Positions 1 through 6,856 are shown, counted from the first letter of the stretch. The stretch: DNA of 7,437 bases from Candidatus Thiodiazotropha sp. (ex Gloverina cf. vestifex) (GCA_025656435.1 JAHXHT010000118.1:1-7437); one strand, 5' to 3'. The notes: a model not told the origin generated them from the sequence alone. Program-made: numbers and translations.

Positions 1-16
1 AAGTTGCTTGCTTCAT
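1..16 (-). CDS. Transposase, N-terminal fragment running off the left edge
   Basis: Only five codons are visible: ATG at 16-14 followed by AAG CAA GCA ACT, giving MKQAT. The peptide resembles the usual beginning of IS5-family DDE transposases (MKQATxAS and similar), and it lies 54 bp inside a terminal inverted repeat and points into the element. There is no strong Shine-Dalgarno sequence upstream (AGACCCC precedes the ATG). With so little sequence this call depends entirely on the IS context. Confidence 0.45.
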
Positions 17-30
17 GGGGTCTATATAAT
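4..30 (+). promoter_or_regulatory. Possible outward-facing promoter in the IS end
   Basis: A perfect TATAAT (25-30) is preceded 15 bp upstream by TTGCTT (4-9), on the strand that points out of the IS toward the efflux operon. The -35 match is modest and the spacer is short. If active, it would transcribe through the terminal repeat into the adaptor gene about 250 bp away, as known for other IS elements that activate neighbouring genes. This is a motif match only. Confidence 0.25.
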
Positions 31-69
31 GATTGGCCTAGAATGCGCACCATTATCCCTCAATCGATG

Positions 70-87
70 GATTCGTTCAGAGCTTCC
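70..87 (-). repeat. IS terminal inverted repeat, left copy
   Basis: Read on the minus strand this is GGAAGCTCTGAACGAATC. The identical 18-mer occurs on the plus strand at 7355-7372, so the two copies are inverted with respect to each other and both have their outer ends facing the gene block. The match stops abruptly after 18 bp, as expected for terminal repeats of one IS (left and right ends) rather than a longer duplication. Confidence 0.75.
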
Positions 88-281
88 CTAGGTTGTGAAC
101 ATGGCCTGTTAAGGCGCCGGATTAATAGCTGCCAGGGCGGGATGAAATCCTGGAACGGTTAATCAATGACCTGCTCTAACCCTCATGTGGCAGATGATTT
201 TATTGTGAAAAAAACGTAGGTTTAACAATCTGTTTGCATTAGCATCAGTCTGGATTGAATTCTTGTGACATTTAAGAGCCC
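88..281. other. Intergenic region between IS end and efflux operon
   Basis: I see no recognisable gene here. Short T-rich stretches at 196-240 could hold a promoter for the efflux operon (for example TTGCAT at 233-238), but no convincing -10 follows at the right distance. A separated CCAGG/CCTGG pair lies near 132-152. No regulator gene, such as the TetR-type often found beside RND pumps, is present. The IS insertion at 88 may have removed the original upstream neighbour. Confidence 0.5.
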
Positions 282-1382
282 ATGGACATGAACAGAAGCA
301 GCAGTCTCAGTTTTTCTCTACTCCTGTTGATGTTGTGGATGGCTTCTGATGCCTTGGCTGAGAAGAAGCCCGCCCCCCAGGTCATTGTTGCAGAAGTGCG
401 TGAGGCGGATTTCGTTGACCGTATTGAGGCGCTGGGCACGCTCAAGGCGAATGAGTCTGTAGCGCTGACGGTGAATGTGACAGAAACCGTTACAGCCATT
501 CATTTCGACGATGGCGAGCGGGTCGAGAAGGGCGAGACACTGGTTGAGATGACCAACCGCGAGGAGCGTGCATTGCTGCAGGAGGCGCGGGCCAATCTCG
601 ACGAAGCAAAGCGTCAGTTCAAGCGGGTCAAGCGGCTGGAGTCTCAAGGTATTGAAGCGCAATCGCTGCTGGATCAGCGTCGTCGTGAAGTGGATACCGC
701 CCGCGCAAGGTTGTCTGCCATCGAATCGAGACTGGCCGACCGTTTGATCAAGGCGCCTTTTTCCGGTGTATTGGGGCTACGCAATACCAGTGTTGGCGCT
801 CTGGTAGAGACGGGCGATACCATCACCACACTGGACGATGACAGTGTCATGAAGCTGGAGTTCGCAGTGCCCTCTACCTATCTGACCAGCCTGCGTCCCG
901 GTCTGTCGATTCGGGCGCACACGCGTGTTTATCAGGAACAGCGCTTTGATGGTGAGGTGAAAGTGGTGGACAGCCGGGTTGATCCCATCAACCGGTCGGT
1001 AGTCGTGCGTGCGGTGATTGCCAATCCACAGCGTATGCTTAAACCAGGTATGTTGATGACCGTGGAGCTGCTGCGTGACCCACGCAAGACTTTGTTGATC
1101 CCCGAGTCGGCCTTGATGCCCAAGGGTAGCGAGCAGTTCGTCATGCGAGTGTCGGGGGAGCAGCATCTGGTGGACAAACGTCAAGTGATTATTGGTTCCC
1201 GTCGTCCCGGTGAGGTCGAGGTGACCCAGGGACTAGAGGCTGGCGAGTGGGTCATCACCCATGGCACCGATAAGGCGAGAGCGGGTAAACCGGTTCGTAT
1301 CAAAGGCATAGAGGACAGCGGAGCACCGATTTCAGAACTGCTTAAACCGGCTAACGAGAAAGCGCTGCAGGGTGGTACATGA
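282..1382 (+). CDS. RND efflux periplasmic adaptor (HlyD/membrane fusion family)
   Basis: This 366-residue protein is the periplasmic adaptor that bridges an RND permease and an outer-membrane channel. Residues 1-26 are a Sec signal peptide (Leu-rich core, cleavage after A-L-A26). There is no lipobox, so the mature protein is predicted to be soluble or peripherally attached. The first half of the lipoyl domain spans about 57-91 (VTAIHFDDGERVEKGETL), an alpha-helical hairpin about 92-154, the returning lipoyl half about 155-187 (IKAPFSGVLGLRN...GALVETG), then beta-barrel and membrane-proximal domains. Length is normal for the family. It is translationally coupled to the permease by an ATGA overlap. 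ATG 282 is the longest start, but ATG 288 is an equally good choice because the only Shine-Dalgarno-like AAGAG (274-278) is 9 bp from it and only 3 bp from 282. Substrate cannot be read from the sequence. Confidence 0.92.
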   Translation: MDMNRSSSLSFSLLLLMLWMASDALAEKKPAPQVIVAEVREADFVDRIEALGTLKANESVALTVNVTETVTAIHFDDGERVEKGETLVEMTNREERALLQEARANLDEAKRQFKRVKRLESQGIEAQSLLDQRRREVDTARARLSAIESRLADRLIKAPFSGVLGLRNTSVGALVETGDTITTLDDDSVMKLEFAVPSTYLTSLRPGLSIRAHTRVYQEQRFDGEVKVVDSRVDPINRSVVVRAVIANPQRMLKPGMLMTVELLRDPRKTLLIPESALMPKGSEQFVMRVSGEQHLVDKRQVIIGSRRPGEVEVTQGLEAGEWVITHGTDKARAGKPVRIKGIEDSGAPISELLKPANEKALQGGT

Positions 1383-4300
1383 TTCTCTCAGATATTTCGG
1401 TCAGGCGGCCGGTCTTCGCCTCTGTTATATCTCTGCTGCTGATCGCCTTTGGATTGGTTGCGTTTGATCAACTGCCCCTGCGTGAATATCCCAACATCGA
1501 TTCCCCGGTAGTCTCTGTCAGGACCATCTACCCTGGTGCGGCTGCCAATGTGGTGGAGACACGCATCACCCAGCTCATTGAGGACCGGATCTCTGGTGTT
1601 GAAGGTATCCGTTTTATCTCTTCGAAGAGTGAGGATGGTCGCTCGGTAGTGACTATCGAGTTCAATGTGGAGCGTGACATCGACGGCGCTGCCAACGATG
1701 TACGTGATCGGGTTTCCGCCATCCTCGGCAACCTGCCTGTGGAGGCAGAACCGCCGGAGATCAGGAAAGTCGATGACAACGAAGATGTAATCATGTGGCT
1801 CAATCTGGTAAGTGACCGCCTGACTGTGCCGGAATTGTCGGATTATGCCAGGCGAAACCTGGTCGATCGCTTCTCAGTGATCAACGGGGTCGCCCGTGTG
1901 CGCGTGGGTGGGGGACAGACCTTCGCCATGCGAGTCTGGATCGACCGCCAGGCCCTGGCGGCGAGAGGATTGACAGTAACTGATGTAGAGCAGGCGCTAC
2001 GCGCCGGTAATCTGGAATTACCAGCTGGCAGCATCGACTCCGATGAGCGGATCTTTACAGTCAGGGTGGATCGCAGCTTCCACTCGGCAGAAGACTTCTC
2101 CCGTCTGGTGCTGGCACGGGGCGAGGATGGCTACCTGGTCCGGCTCGGTGAGGTGGCACGGGTGGAGAAGGAGGCGGAGGAGACCCGTACCTTCTTCCGC
2201 GGCAACGGTGTGCCGATGGTTGGCATCGGTGTCGTCAAGGTTTCCACCGCCAATACGCTGGAGGTGGCGGCGGCGGCCAAGGCGGAGATGGTGCGCATCA
2301 ATGCCGGCTTGCCCGAGGGCATGGAGATCAAGCAGAGCTTCGACAGTTCGGTCTTTATCGATGGGGCTATCGACGAGGTCTACAAAACGCTCTTCATTGC
2401 CATCGCCATGGTGGTGACGGTGATCTTTCTCTTTCTCGGCAGCGTTCGCGCCATGTTTGTACCGGCGGTGGCGGTGCCGGTCTCGCTGATCGCTACCTTC
2501 CTGGTACTGTTGGTCCTCGGCTTTACCATCAACATTCTGACATTGCTGGCATTGGTGCTGGCCATCGGCCTGGTGGTGGACGACGCTATTGTCATGCTGG
2601 AGAACATCCACCGTCGCATGGAGGTTTATGGTGAATCCCGTCTTGTGGCCTCGTTTAGAGGTGCGCGGCAGGTGGCCTTTGCCGTGATTTCCACCACTGT
2701 GGTACTGGTCTCTGTATTTGCACCCATTGCCTTCCTGGGTGGAGATATCGGCAAGCTGTTTGCGGAATTCTCTCTGACCATGGCCGCCGCCGTGACATTT
2801 TCCAGTCTGGTGGCGCTCTCTCTCTCTCCGATGCTGGCATCCCAGATTCTACCGGATCAGAGTACACGCAGAGTCAGTCTCAGTCGCGGTGTGGACTGGT
2901 TACTGGGTCATGTGCGTGATTTCTACATCAAGACCCTGCATGGTGCGATTCGTCACTACTGGCTGATGTTGCTGGTTTTTTTCGGCATCCTGGTTGCAGC
3001 CTGGTGGTTGTTTGAGCAGATTCCCGACGAGTATGCACCCAAAGAGGACCGGGGCGCCTTCTATCTGATTGTGAGCGGCCCCGAAGGTGCTTCATACGAT
3101 TACATGAAAACCTACATGGATGAGATCGAGCGGCGCATGATGCCCTATGTGGAATCCGGCGAGATCTCACGGTTGCTGGTGCGTGCACCGAGGACCTTCG
3201 GTAACTTCGCCATTTTTAACGGCGGCATCGTTATCAATGTACTCAGCGATTGGGACTCCCGGCGCTCCGCCTGGGTGATCATGAAAGAGCTGAAGAAGAA
3301 GTTATCTGACCTGCCTGGTATCAAGGCGTTTCCGGTGATGCGCCAGGGTTTTGGAAGGCGCATTCAGAAGCCAATCCAGTTTGTGCTTGGAGGCGGCACC
3401 TATGAGGAGCTGGCTGAGTGGCGGGATATCCTGCTGGATAAGATTAATGAGAACAATCCGGGATTGCAGGGCATCAATTGGGATTACAAGGAGACCAAAC
3501 CGCAACTCAAGGTGGATATCGACTATGACCGCGCGGCAGAATTGGGCATCACCGTGGAGAACATCGGTCGTACTCTGGAGACCATGTTCGGGTCACGCAG
3601 GGTCACCACCTACATTGAAGCGGGCGAAGAGTATGATGTCATTCTTGAGGGCGAGCGTTCTGACCAACAGACGCCATCCGATCTGAGTCATCTCTATGTA
3701 CGGTCAGATACCAGCGGGCAGTTGATACAGCTCTCTAATCTGGTCAATCTGCATGAGGCAGCCGATTCCATTACCCTGAACCGTTACAATCGGGTACGCG
3801 CCATTACGATTGAGGCGAACTTGAAGGATGGACTGGCCTTGGGTAACGCGCTCAGCTACCTGGAAGATCTGGTGGATGAGCATCTGCCCGAGCGGGTGAT
3901 CATCGATTACAAAGGGCAGTCGCGTGATTACAAAATAGCCGGCGGTTCCGTTGTGTTCGTCCTGCTGTTGGGTGCGGTGGTGGTCTATCTGGTGCTGGCT
4001 GCACAGTTTGAGAGCTGGGTACATCCGTTCGTGATCATGTTGACGGTGCCTCTGGCCATGGCCGGCGCTTTACTGGGTCTCTATATGACCGACCAGACCC
4101 TGAATATCTACAGTCAGATAGGTCTTATCATGCTGGTGGGATTGGCGGCCAAGAATGGCATCCTGATTGTGGAGTTCGCCAACCAGCTCAGGGACGCAGG
4201 CAAGGAATTCAGCGAAGCACTTCTTGAGGCGGCGCATGTTCGCTTCCGTCCCATTCTCATGACCGGTATTACCACCGCTGCCGGGTCGACTCCACTGTTG

Positions 4301-4501
4301 CTCTCTTCCGGTGCAGGCGCCGAGACCCGGGCGGTGATCGGTACCGTAATTCTATCCGGGGTCATTGCTGCCACCATTTTCACGCTTTATATCGTTCCGG
4401 TGGCCTATCATCTGTTAGCGAGATATACCGGGTCACCCAAGCAGCTGACTCAGAAGCTGGAACAGGAGTTGTCCAAACAACAGGGCTACCTACGTGAGTG
4501 A
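1379..4501 (+). CDS. RND efflux permease, HAE1 (multidrug-type) family
   Basis: This 1040-residue inner-membrane proton antiporter has the usual family length. It begins MILSDISVRRPVFA, with TM1 about 12-30. A first large periplasmic loop carries porter subdomains, TM2-TM6 lie about 336-485, TM7 about 525-543, a second periplasmic loop follows, and TM8-TM12 lie about 857-1012. The proton-relay pair D401-D402 sits in TM4 (GLVVDDAIVMLENI) and the matching K925 in TM10 (GLAAKNGILIVEFANQ). These are the hallmarks of HAE1 drug/hydrophobe pumps rather than heavy-metal (HME) pumps. The start overlaps the adaptor stop by 4 bp, with AGGG at 1369-1372 as ribosome site. The short cytoplasmic tail is Lys/Gln/Glu-rich. 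No outer-membrane factor gene is adjacent, so a shared TolC-like channel is inferred. The gene is intact with no frameshift. Confidence 0.95.
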   Translation: MILSDISVRRPVFASVISLLLIAFGLVAFDQLPLREYPNIDSPVVSVRTIYPGAAANVVETRITQLIEDRISGVEGIRFISSKSEDGRSVVTIEFNVERDIDGAANDVRDRVSAILGNLPVEAEPPEIRKVDDNEDVIMWLNLVSDRLTVPELSDYARRNLVDRFSVINGVARVRVGGGQTFAMRVWIDRQALAARGLTVTDVEQALRAGNLELPAGSIDSDERIFTVRVDRSFHSAEDFSRLVLARGEDGYLVRLGEVARVEKEAEETRTFFRGNGVPMVGIGVVKVSTANTLEVAAAAKAEMVRINAGLPEGMEIKQSFDSSVFIDGAIDEVYKTLFIAIAMVVTVIFLFLGSVRAMFVPAVAVPVSLIATFLVLLVLGFTINILTLLALVLAIGLVVDDAIVMLENIHRRMEVYGESRLVASFRGARQVAFAVISTTVVLVSVFAPIAFLGGDIGKLFAEFSLTMAAAVTFSSLVALSLSPMLASQILPDQSTRRVSLSRGVDWLLGHVRDFYIKTLHGAIRHYWLMLLVFFGILVAAWWLFEQIPDEYAPKEDRGAFYLIVSGPEGASYDYMKTYMDEIERRMMPYVESGEISRLLVRAPRTFGNFAIFNGGIVINVLSDWDSRRSAWVIMKELKKKLSDLPGIKAFPVMRQGFGRRIQKPIQFVLGGGTYEELAEWRDILLDKINENNPGLQGINWDYKETKPQLKVDIDYDRAAELGITVENIGRTLETMFGSRRVTTYIEAGEEYDVILEGERSDQQTPSDLSHLYVRSDTSGQLIQLSNLVNLHEAADSITLNRYNRVRAITIEANLKDGLALGNALSYLEDLVDEHLPERVIIDYKGQSRDYKIAGGSVVFVLLLGAVVVYLVLAAQFESWVHPFVIMLTVPLAMAGALLGLYMTDQTLNIYSQIGLIMLVGLAAKNGILIVEFANQLRDAGKEFSEALLEAAHVRFRPILMTGITTAAGSTPLLLSSGAGAETRAVIGTVILSGVIAATIFTLYIVPVAYHLLARYTGSPKQLTQKLEQELSKQQGYLRE

Positions 4502-4711
4502 GTTGATGATCTGAGGATTATCGCAACTATTTGCGAGGGCTTTTCATGCCTGGTGACTGCCAATTCAGCCTATCTGATGGATTATGCCAGGGAGGTCTGT
4601 GCCGATTGCGAGGAGGAGTGCAGGAAGCATGAGGATGAACATATGGAGTGCAAGGCTTGCGCTGAGGCTTGTGCAAAGGTCGTTAAATCAATTAATGCGA
4701 TAATGGCTTAA
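4502..4711 (+). pseudogene. Remnant of four-helix-bundle copper-storage protein (Csp/DUF326), C-terminal half
   Basis: The frame directly after the permease stop stays open for 69 codons to TAA at 4709-4711. It contains eight cysteines (codons 11, 16, 33, 36, 40, 50, 53, 57) in blocks VCADCEEECRKH and ECKACAEAC, preceded by TANSAYL. This is the order seen in helices 3-4 of Csp copper-storage proteins, whose family pattern is roughly C-x3-C...TNSA...VCxxCxxEC-K-H...ECKACxExC. Whole family members are about 110-150 residues, so helices 1-2 are absent. Compared with the family as I recall it, about four residues are missing before CADCEEEC, and the last cysteine pair is replaced by VVKSINAIMA. 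No good start exists: GTG 4553 and ATG 4577 would give 52 or 44 residues. I infer a decayed gene fragment; expression as a short Cys-rich peptide, or fusion by stop-codon readthrough, is less likely. Confidence 0.65.
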
Positions 4712-4727
4712 ACCGGCTTAGGCCGGT
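4712..4727. terminator. Small hairpin after the copper-protein remnant
   Basis: ACCGGC (4712-4717) and GCCGGT (4722-4727) form a 6-bp perfect stem with a TTAG loop. It begins within one base of the remnant's stop codon and stands in tandem with the stronger hairpin that follows. Neither has a T-run after it, so it may act as an RNA-stabilising element rather than an intrinsic terminator. Confidence 0.4.
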
Positions 4728-4758
4728 ACTGAAGGCCTGATCCGGTCAGGCCTTCAGT
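4728..4758. terminator. Strong bidirectional hairpin between convergent genes
   Basis: A perfect 13-bp stem, ACTGAAGGCCTGA (4728-4740) with TCAGGCCTTCAGT (4746-4758), encloses a 5-base loop TCCGG. It lies between the end of the plus-strand efflux block and the end of the minus-strand aldolase gene, which stops 8 bp further on, so it could serve both transcripts. There is no T-tract on either side, so termination is inferred from position and stem strength. Confidence 0.7.
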
Positions 4759-4766
4759 CAGAAGGG

Positions 4767-5744
4767 TCAGGATATGGTGCCATCGTCGAGTCGGGACGAC
4801 TCGAGTAGAAAGTCATAGCACAGATCACGCAGTTTCTCGTCACCGCGCACCTTCATGGCGGCGCGTGGGTGCTGGTGCTGGTTAAAATGACCGCCGATAC
4901 CGTAGATGTCATTGAATCCCCACTCAATCTCTTTGCGCAGAGGCATGAACTGCTCCTGGATGACCTTGTAGACAGGACGTACATCGAACTTGGGATTCTT
5001 GAGAAAGTTGAGCAACAGTTCCAGGTTGCAGTTGCCGGCGCCCCGGCCGATGCCGTTGACCGTAGCATCCAGCAAATTGACGCCATCAATAATGGCTTGC
5101 TGGGTATTGGAGAAAGCAAGCTGTTGATTGTTGTGGGCGTGGAAGCCCAGCTCCTTGCTGGGAGCATACTTTTTGTAAAGATTTAGATAGTCGGTGACCT
5201 GCTCGGAATAGAATGCGCCGTAGCTGTCCACCAAATATAAGTAATCGAGTTCCGCTGTTCCTTCCACCTGATTCAGTGCCTCAATCAAGTCGGTGCGGAT
5301 GGCGGCAGAGCAGGCCATGATGTTGATGGTTGTTTCGTAGCCCAGGTCTTTGGAACGTTTGACCAGGTCGAGGCCCTTATCGATATCGGATACATAACAA
5401 GCGACGCGGGCCATATCGAACGGGCTCTGGTCCCGTGGTTTGAGGTTGTCGATGTCTACGCGCCCGATGTCGAACATGACCGCCACCAGGGGCCGATTCT
5501 CGCACTCGTGGGAGTCGATGACCATTTTCAGATCGTCGTCGTCACAGAAGTTCCATTTGCCATATTTGTCCCGGGTATACTCTTCGCTGACTGCCAGTTT
5601 TTTACCCAGTTCGATGATATCTACGTTGGCGTCGCAGCCTGCGCGATAGACTGCCTTCACGAAATCGTCGGTGAAGTGGTAGTTGTTGATCAGTCCGCCA
5701 TCACGAATGGTACAGTCCAGGACTTTGAGCTCTTTACGAAACAC
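4767..5744 (-). CDS. DRE-TIM metallolyase superfamily (HMGL/aldolase-like) enzyme, substrate unknown
   Basis: The 325-residue product fits a cytoplasmic, metal-dependent TIM-barrel enzyme of the HMG-CoA lyase / 4-hydroxy-2-oxovalerate aldolase / isopropylmalate synthase superfamily, often annotated 'aldolase catalytic domain'. Counted from the GTG start, the N-terminal motif LDCTIRDGG (9-17) supplies the catalytic Arg14 and metal-binding Asp15. HAHNN (202-206) supplies the two metal-ligand histidines, and NGIGRGAGN (230-238) is the conserved glycine-rich loop. The C-terminal regulatory or communication domains of the synthases are absent. I prefer GTG 5744 because GAGGAA (5757-5752) lies about 8 bp upstream and the superfamily motif then begins at residue 9. 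The longer frame from TTG 5810 adds 22 residues of no recognisable character. No partner dehydrogenase, as in catechol meta-cleavage (DmpF/DmpG), lies nearby, so the reaction is unassigned. Confidence 0.85.
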   Translation of the reverse strand: MFRKELKVLDCTIRDGGLINNYHFTDDFVKAVYRAGCDANVDIIELGKKLAVSEEYTRDKYGKWNFCDDDDLKMVIDSHECENRPLVAVMFDIGRVDIDNLKPRDQSPFDMARVACYVSDIDKGLDLVKRSKDLGYETTINIMACSAAIRTDLIEALNQVEGTAELDYLYLVDSYGAFYSEQVTDYLNLYKKYAPSKELGFHAHNNQQLAFSNTQQAIIDGVNLLDATVNGIGRGAGNCNLELLLNFLKNPKFDVRPVYKVIQEQFMPLRKEIEWGFNDIYGIGGHFNQHQHPRAAMKVRGDEKLRDLCYDFLLESSRLDDGTIS

Positions 5745-5751
5745 GTTGGGG

Positions 5752-5757
5752 TTCCTC
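5752..5757 (-). promoter_or_regulatory. Ribosome binding site deciding the aldolase start
   Basis: On the minus strand this reads GAGGAA, with its AGGA core 8 bp before GTG at 5744-5742. No comparable site precedes the alternative TTG at 5810, which supports the shorter protein. Confidence 0.7.
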
Positions 5758-5821
5758 GTGGCATATATGATGTGGGGGCCTGGCGAAGGTATCGGGTGGA
5801 GTGATATCAAGGCTCAGGGCT

Positions 5822-5842
5822 ACACGTTGCATCGCAACGTGT
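5822..5842. promoter_or_regulatory. 21-bp perfect palindrome upstream of the aldolase gene
   Basis: ACACGTTGC (5822-5830) and GCAACGTGT (5834-5842) are exact inverted copies separated by ATC. The site sits about 80 bp before the aldolase start and about 85 bp after the nlpC-type gene's stop. A perfect TTGACA -35 hexamer (minus strand, 5865-5860) lies 17 bp upstream, so the palindrome covers the place where the -10 should be. An operator for a dimeric regulator is the simplest reading. A terminator hairpin for the peptidase gene is the alternative, but there is no T-run. Confidence 0.5.
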
Positions 5843-5859
5843 GAGTTCTACCGATGCAG

Positions 5860-5865
5860 TGTCAA
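5860..5865 (-). promoter_or_regulatory. Candidate -35 hexamer for the aldolase gene
   Basis: The minus strand reads TTGACA, identical to the sigma-70 -35 consensus. At the normal spacing of 16-18 bp the sequence (CACACGT) is a poor -10, so either another factor is needed or the hexamer is fortuitous. Confidence 0.3.
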
Positions 5866-5926
5866 GTACCCTATGTTAACTGATCAAGAATAGCCAGACC
5901 AGATAAGGGCAATGTGCGACAACGCG

Positions 5927-6463
5927 TTAATAGCGCCCCGCGCTGATCAGCCTTTTTTTCCAATAGGGATTCTCCAGCTGTGACAGGGCGACAGCTTTCT
6001 CACTGGTCGAGGCATGAATAAATTGGCCGCTGCCGATATAGAGACCCACATGGGAAGGTTGCTTTCTCTCTATGCGGAAAAAGAGAAGATCTCCCGGCTG
6101 AATCTGGTCCGTGTCGATGGGTCGCGAATGGCGGCACTGTTCGTGAGATGTGCGGGGGATAGAGATACCGTTGCTTGAGAACGCAAAGTAGACCAAGCCG
6201 CTACAGTCGAATCCTTTGGGCGTATATCCGCCATACCGATAGGGTTTATCCAGCTGGCCGAGGGCAAGCTCCACAGCAGGACGCCCGGCTTGTGATGGAC
6301 TTGTGAGCCGTACGCCAGGGGCGTTTTGAATGGTGGGTTGAGTGTGAGAACTGACGGTGGGAGTGCTGCTGCACCCCACCAGGCAACACTGCATGAGAAT
6401 GCCCAGGATTAGCCAGGTCGCCGGTTGTTTGATTGGCTTGTGTCGAATTTTCCGTGTGTACAT
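5927..6463 (-). CDS. NlpC/P60-family cell-wall peptidase, predicted lipoprotein
   Basis: The 178-residue protein matches the family of cysteine peptidases that cut peptide cross-links or stems in peptidoglycan (Spr/MepS-like). A basic start and hydrophobic stretch (about 15-30) end in the lipobox L28-V-G-C31, so it should be lipidated and anchored in an envelope membrane. Residues 32-60 are a Ser/Thr/Pro-rich linker. The catalytic domain spans about 62-178 and shows Cys87 in FDCSGLVYFAF, His138 in SHVGLYIG and His150 in FIHAS, the expected Cys-His-His set. The motif RYGGYTPKGFDCSGL is typical. There is no SH3 or LysM targeting domain. An in-frame TGA lies three codons before the ATG, which fixes the maximal start. 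The Shine-Dalgarno is weak. It precedes the aldolase gene on the same strand with a 180-bp gap, so co-transcription is uncertain. Confidence 0.92.
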   Translation of the reverse strand: MYTRKIRHKPIKQPATWLILGILMQCCLVGCSSTPTVSSHTQPTIQNAPGVRLTSPSQAGRPAVELALGQLDKPYRYGGYTPKGFDCSGLVYFAFSSNGISIPRTSHEQCRHSRPIDTDQIQPGDLLFFRIERKQPSHVGLYIGSGQFIHASTSEKAVALSQLENPYWKKRLISAGRY

Positions 6464-6491
6464 GCGGTGTCAAAAAAGCTAGCTCGATACA

Positions 6492-6500
6492 ACTATAGCA
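6492..6500 (-). promoter_or_regulatory. Candidate extended -10 promoter for the peptidase gene
   Basis: The minus strand reads TGCTATAGT, an extended -10 (TGn plus TATAGT), placing a start of transcription about 20-25 bp before the ATG at 6463. No good -35 is visible at 17 bp, which extended -10 promoters can tolerate. Confidence 0.35.
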
Positions 6501-6671
6501 GGTGATCAAATGGGCGTTAGCAGGCCCTAAGTCATGGCACTCAGGTAAGGCGCTGGTACGTGGAAGAAAGAGTGATCCAGGGCACGCTTTCATCTCTTGG
6601 TCGTGATCTTCGGCTGATTTTGGGCATCGCGGCACCTCAGTATCGGGGATTCTGCACTATAGTTTACTTCC

Positions 6672-6688
6672 CAGCCTGCAATAGGCTG
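6672..6688. repeat. Small inverted repeat upstream of hemerythrin
   Basis: CAGCCT (6672-6677) and AGGCTG (6683-6688) form a 6-bp stem with a GCAAT loop. It is followed after 5 bp by a second palindrome, so the two may be a paired operator or the base of a structured leader. Confidence 0.35.
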
Positions 6689-6693
6689 AGCCA

Positions 6694-6706
6694 TGACCGG
6701 TGGTCA
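6694..6706. repeat. Short palindrome TGACC-GGT-GGTCA
   Basis: The half-sites TGACC (6694-6698) and GGTCA (6702-6706) are exact inverted copies around GGT. The site is about 160 bp before the hemerythrin start and could bind a dimeric regulator. A 13-bp palindrome can arise by chance, so confidence is low. Confidence 0.3.
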
Positions 6707-6850
6707 ACAAAACCAGTGCGGCCAGATTAGATAACCCTGACTCATATGTGTTTAGAGTCCGTAGATATTGGATTTCACAGGCAATGGAAATGGTGGAATC
6801 CATCTTTAGGTTTTCTGCGTGGCGTCGTCACTGGTGTTCTGTTTGCTCAT

Positions 6851-6856
6851 AGGGAG
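6851..6856 (+). promoter_or_regulatory. Ribosome binding site deciding the hemerythrin start
   Basis: AGGGAG lies 9 bp before ATG 6866 and is the only good Shine-Dalgarno in the region. It supports a 162-residue protein over the 202-residue frame from ATG 6746. Confidence 0.75.

Larger units (their letters stand above)
1..87 (-). mobile_element. Partial insertion sequence, probable IS5 family, 5' end
   Basis: The outer end is the 18-bp repeat at 70-87, of which an exact reverse complement lies at 7355-7372. Reading inward on the minus strand, about 54 bp of leader separates the repeat from an ATG at 16-14 that opens Met-Lys-Gln-Ala-Thr. From general knowledge, many IS5-family transposases begin with MKQ-type peptides about 50-80 bp inside a terminal repeat starting GGAAG. 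The base quartet outside the repeat is CTAG (88-91), which fits the YTAR target preference known for the IS5 group. The rest of the element lies left of the window, so family assignment is inferred from the end alone. Confidence 0.6.

Noticed and set aside
129..179. Short frame ending RDEILERLINDLL before TAA, possibly the tail of a gene cut by the IS
   Set aside because: It is only 16 codons after an in-frame TAG, with further stops upstream. It is too short to attribute to any family.
2018..2611. Long open frames antisense to or overlapping the permease gene, including a 197-codon minus-strand frame
   Set aside because: Their composition is what the other frames of a high-GC membrane-protein gene give. 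There is no independent start signal or family motif.
4546..4632. 28-codon frame from ATG 4546 with GAGGG at 4535-4539 ahead of it
   Set aside because: It overlaps the Csp-like cysteine frame in another register and its peptide has no recognisable features. The conserved cysteine pattern favours the other frame.
5745..5810. 22-residue N-terminal extension of the aldolase-like enzyme from TTG 5810
   Set aside because: There is no ribosome site. GTG 5744 is preceded by GAGGAA and the first conserved motif normally lies within about ten residues of the start.
6246..6635. 129-codon minus-strand frame overlapping the peptidase gene and its upstream region
   Set aside because: It overlaps the peptidase in a different frame, and the portion upstream has no recognisable domain or ribosome site.
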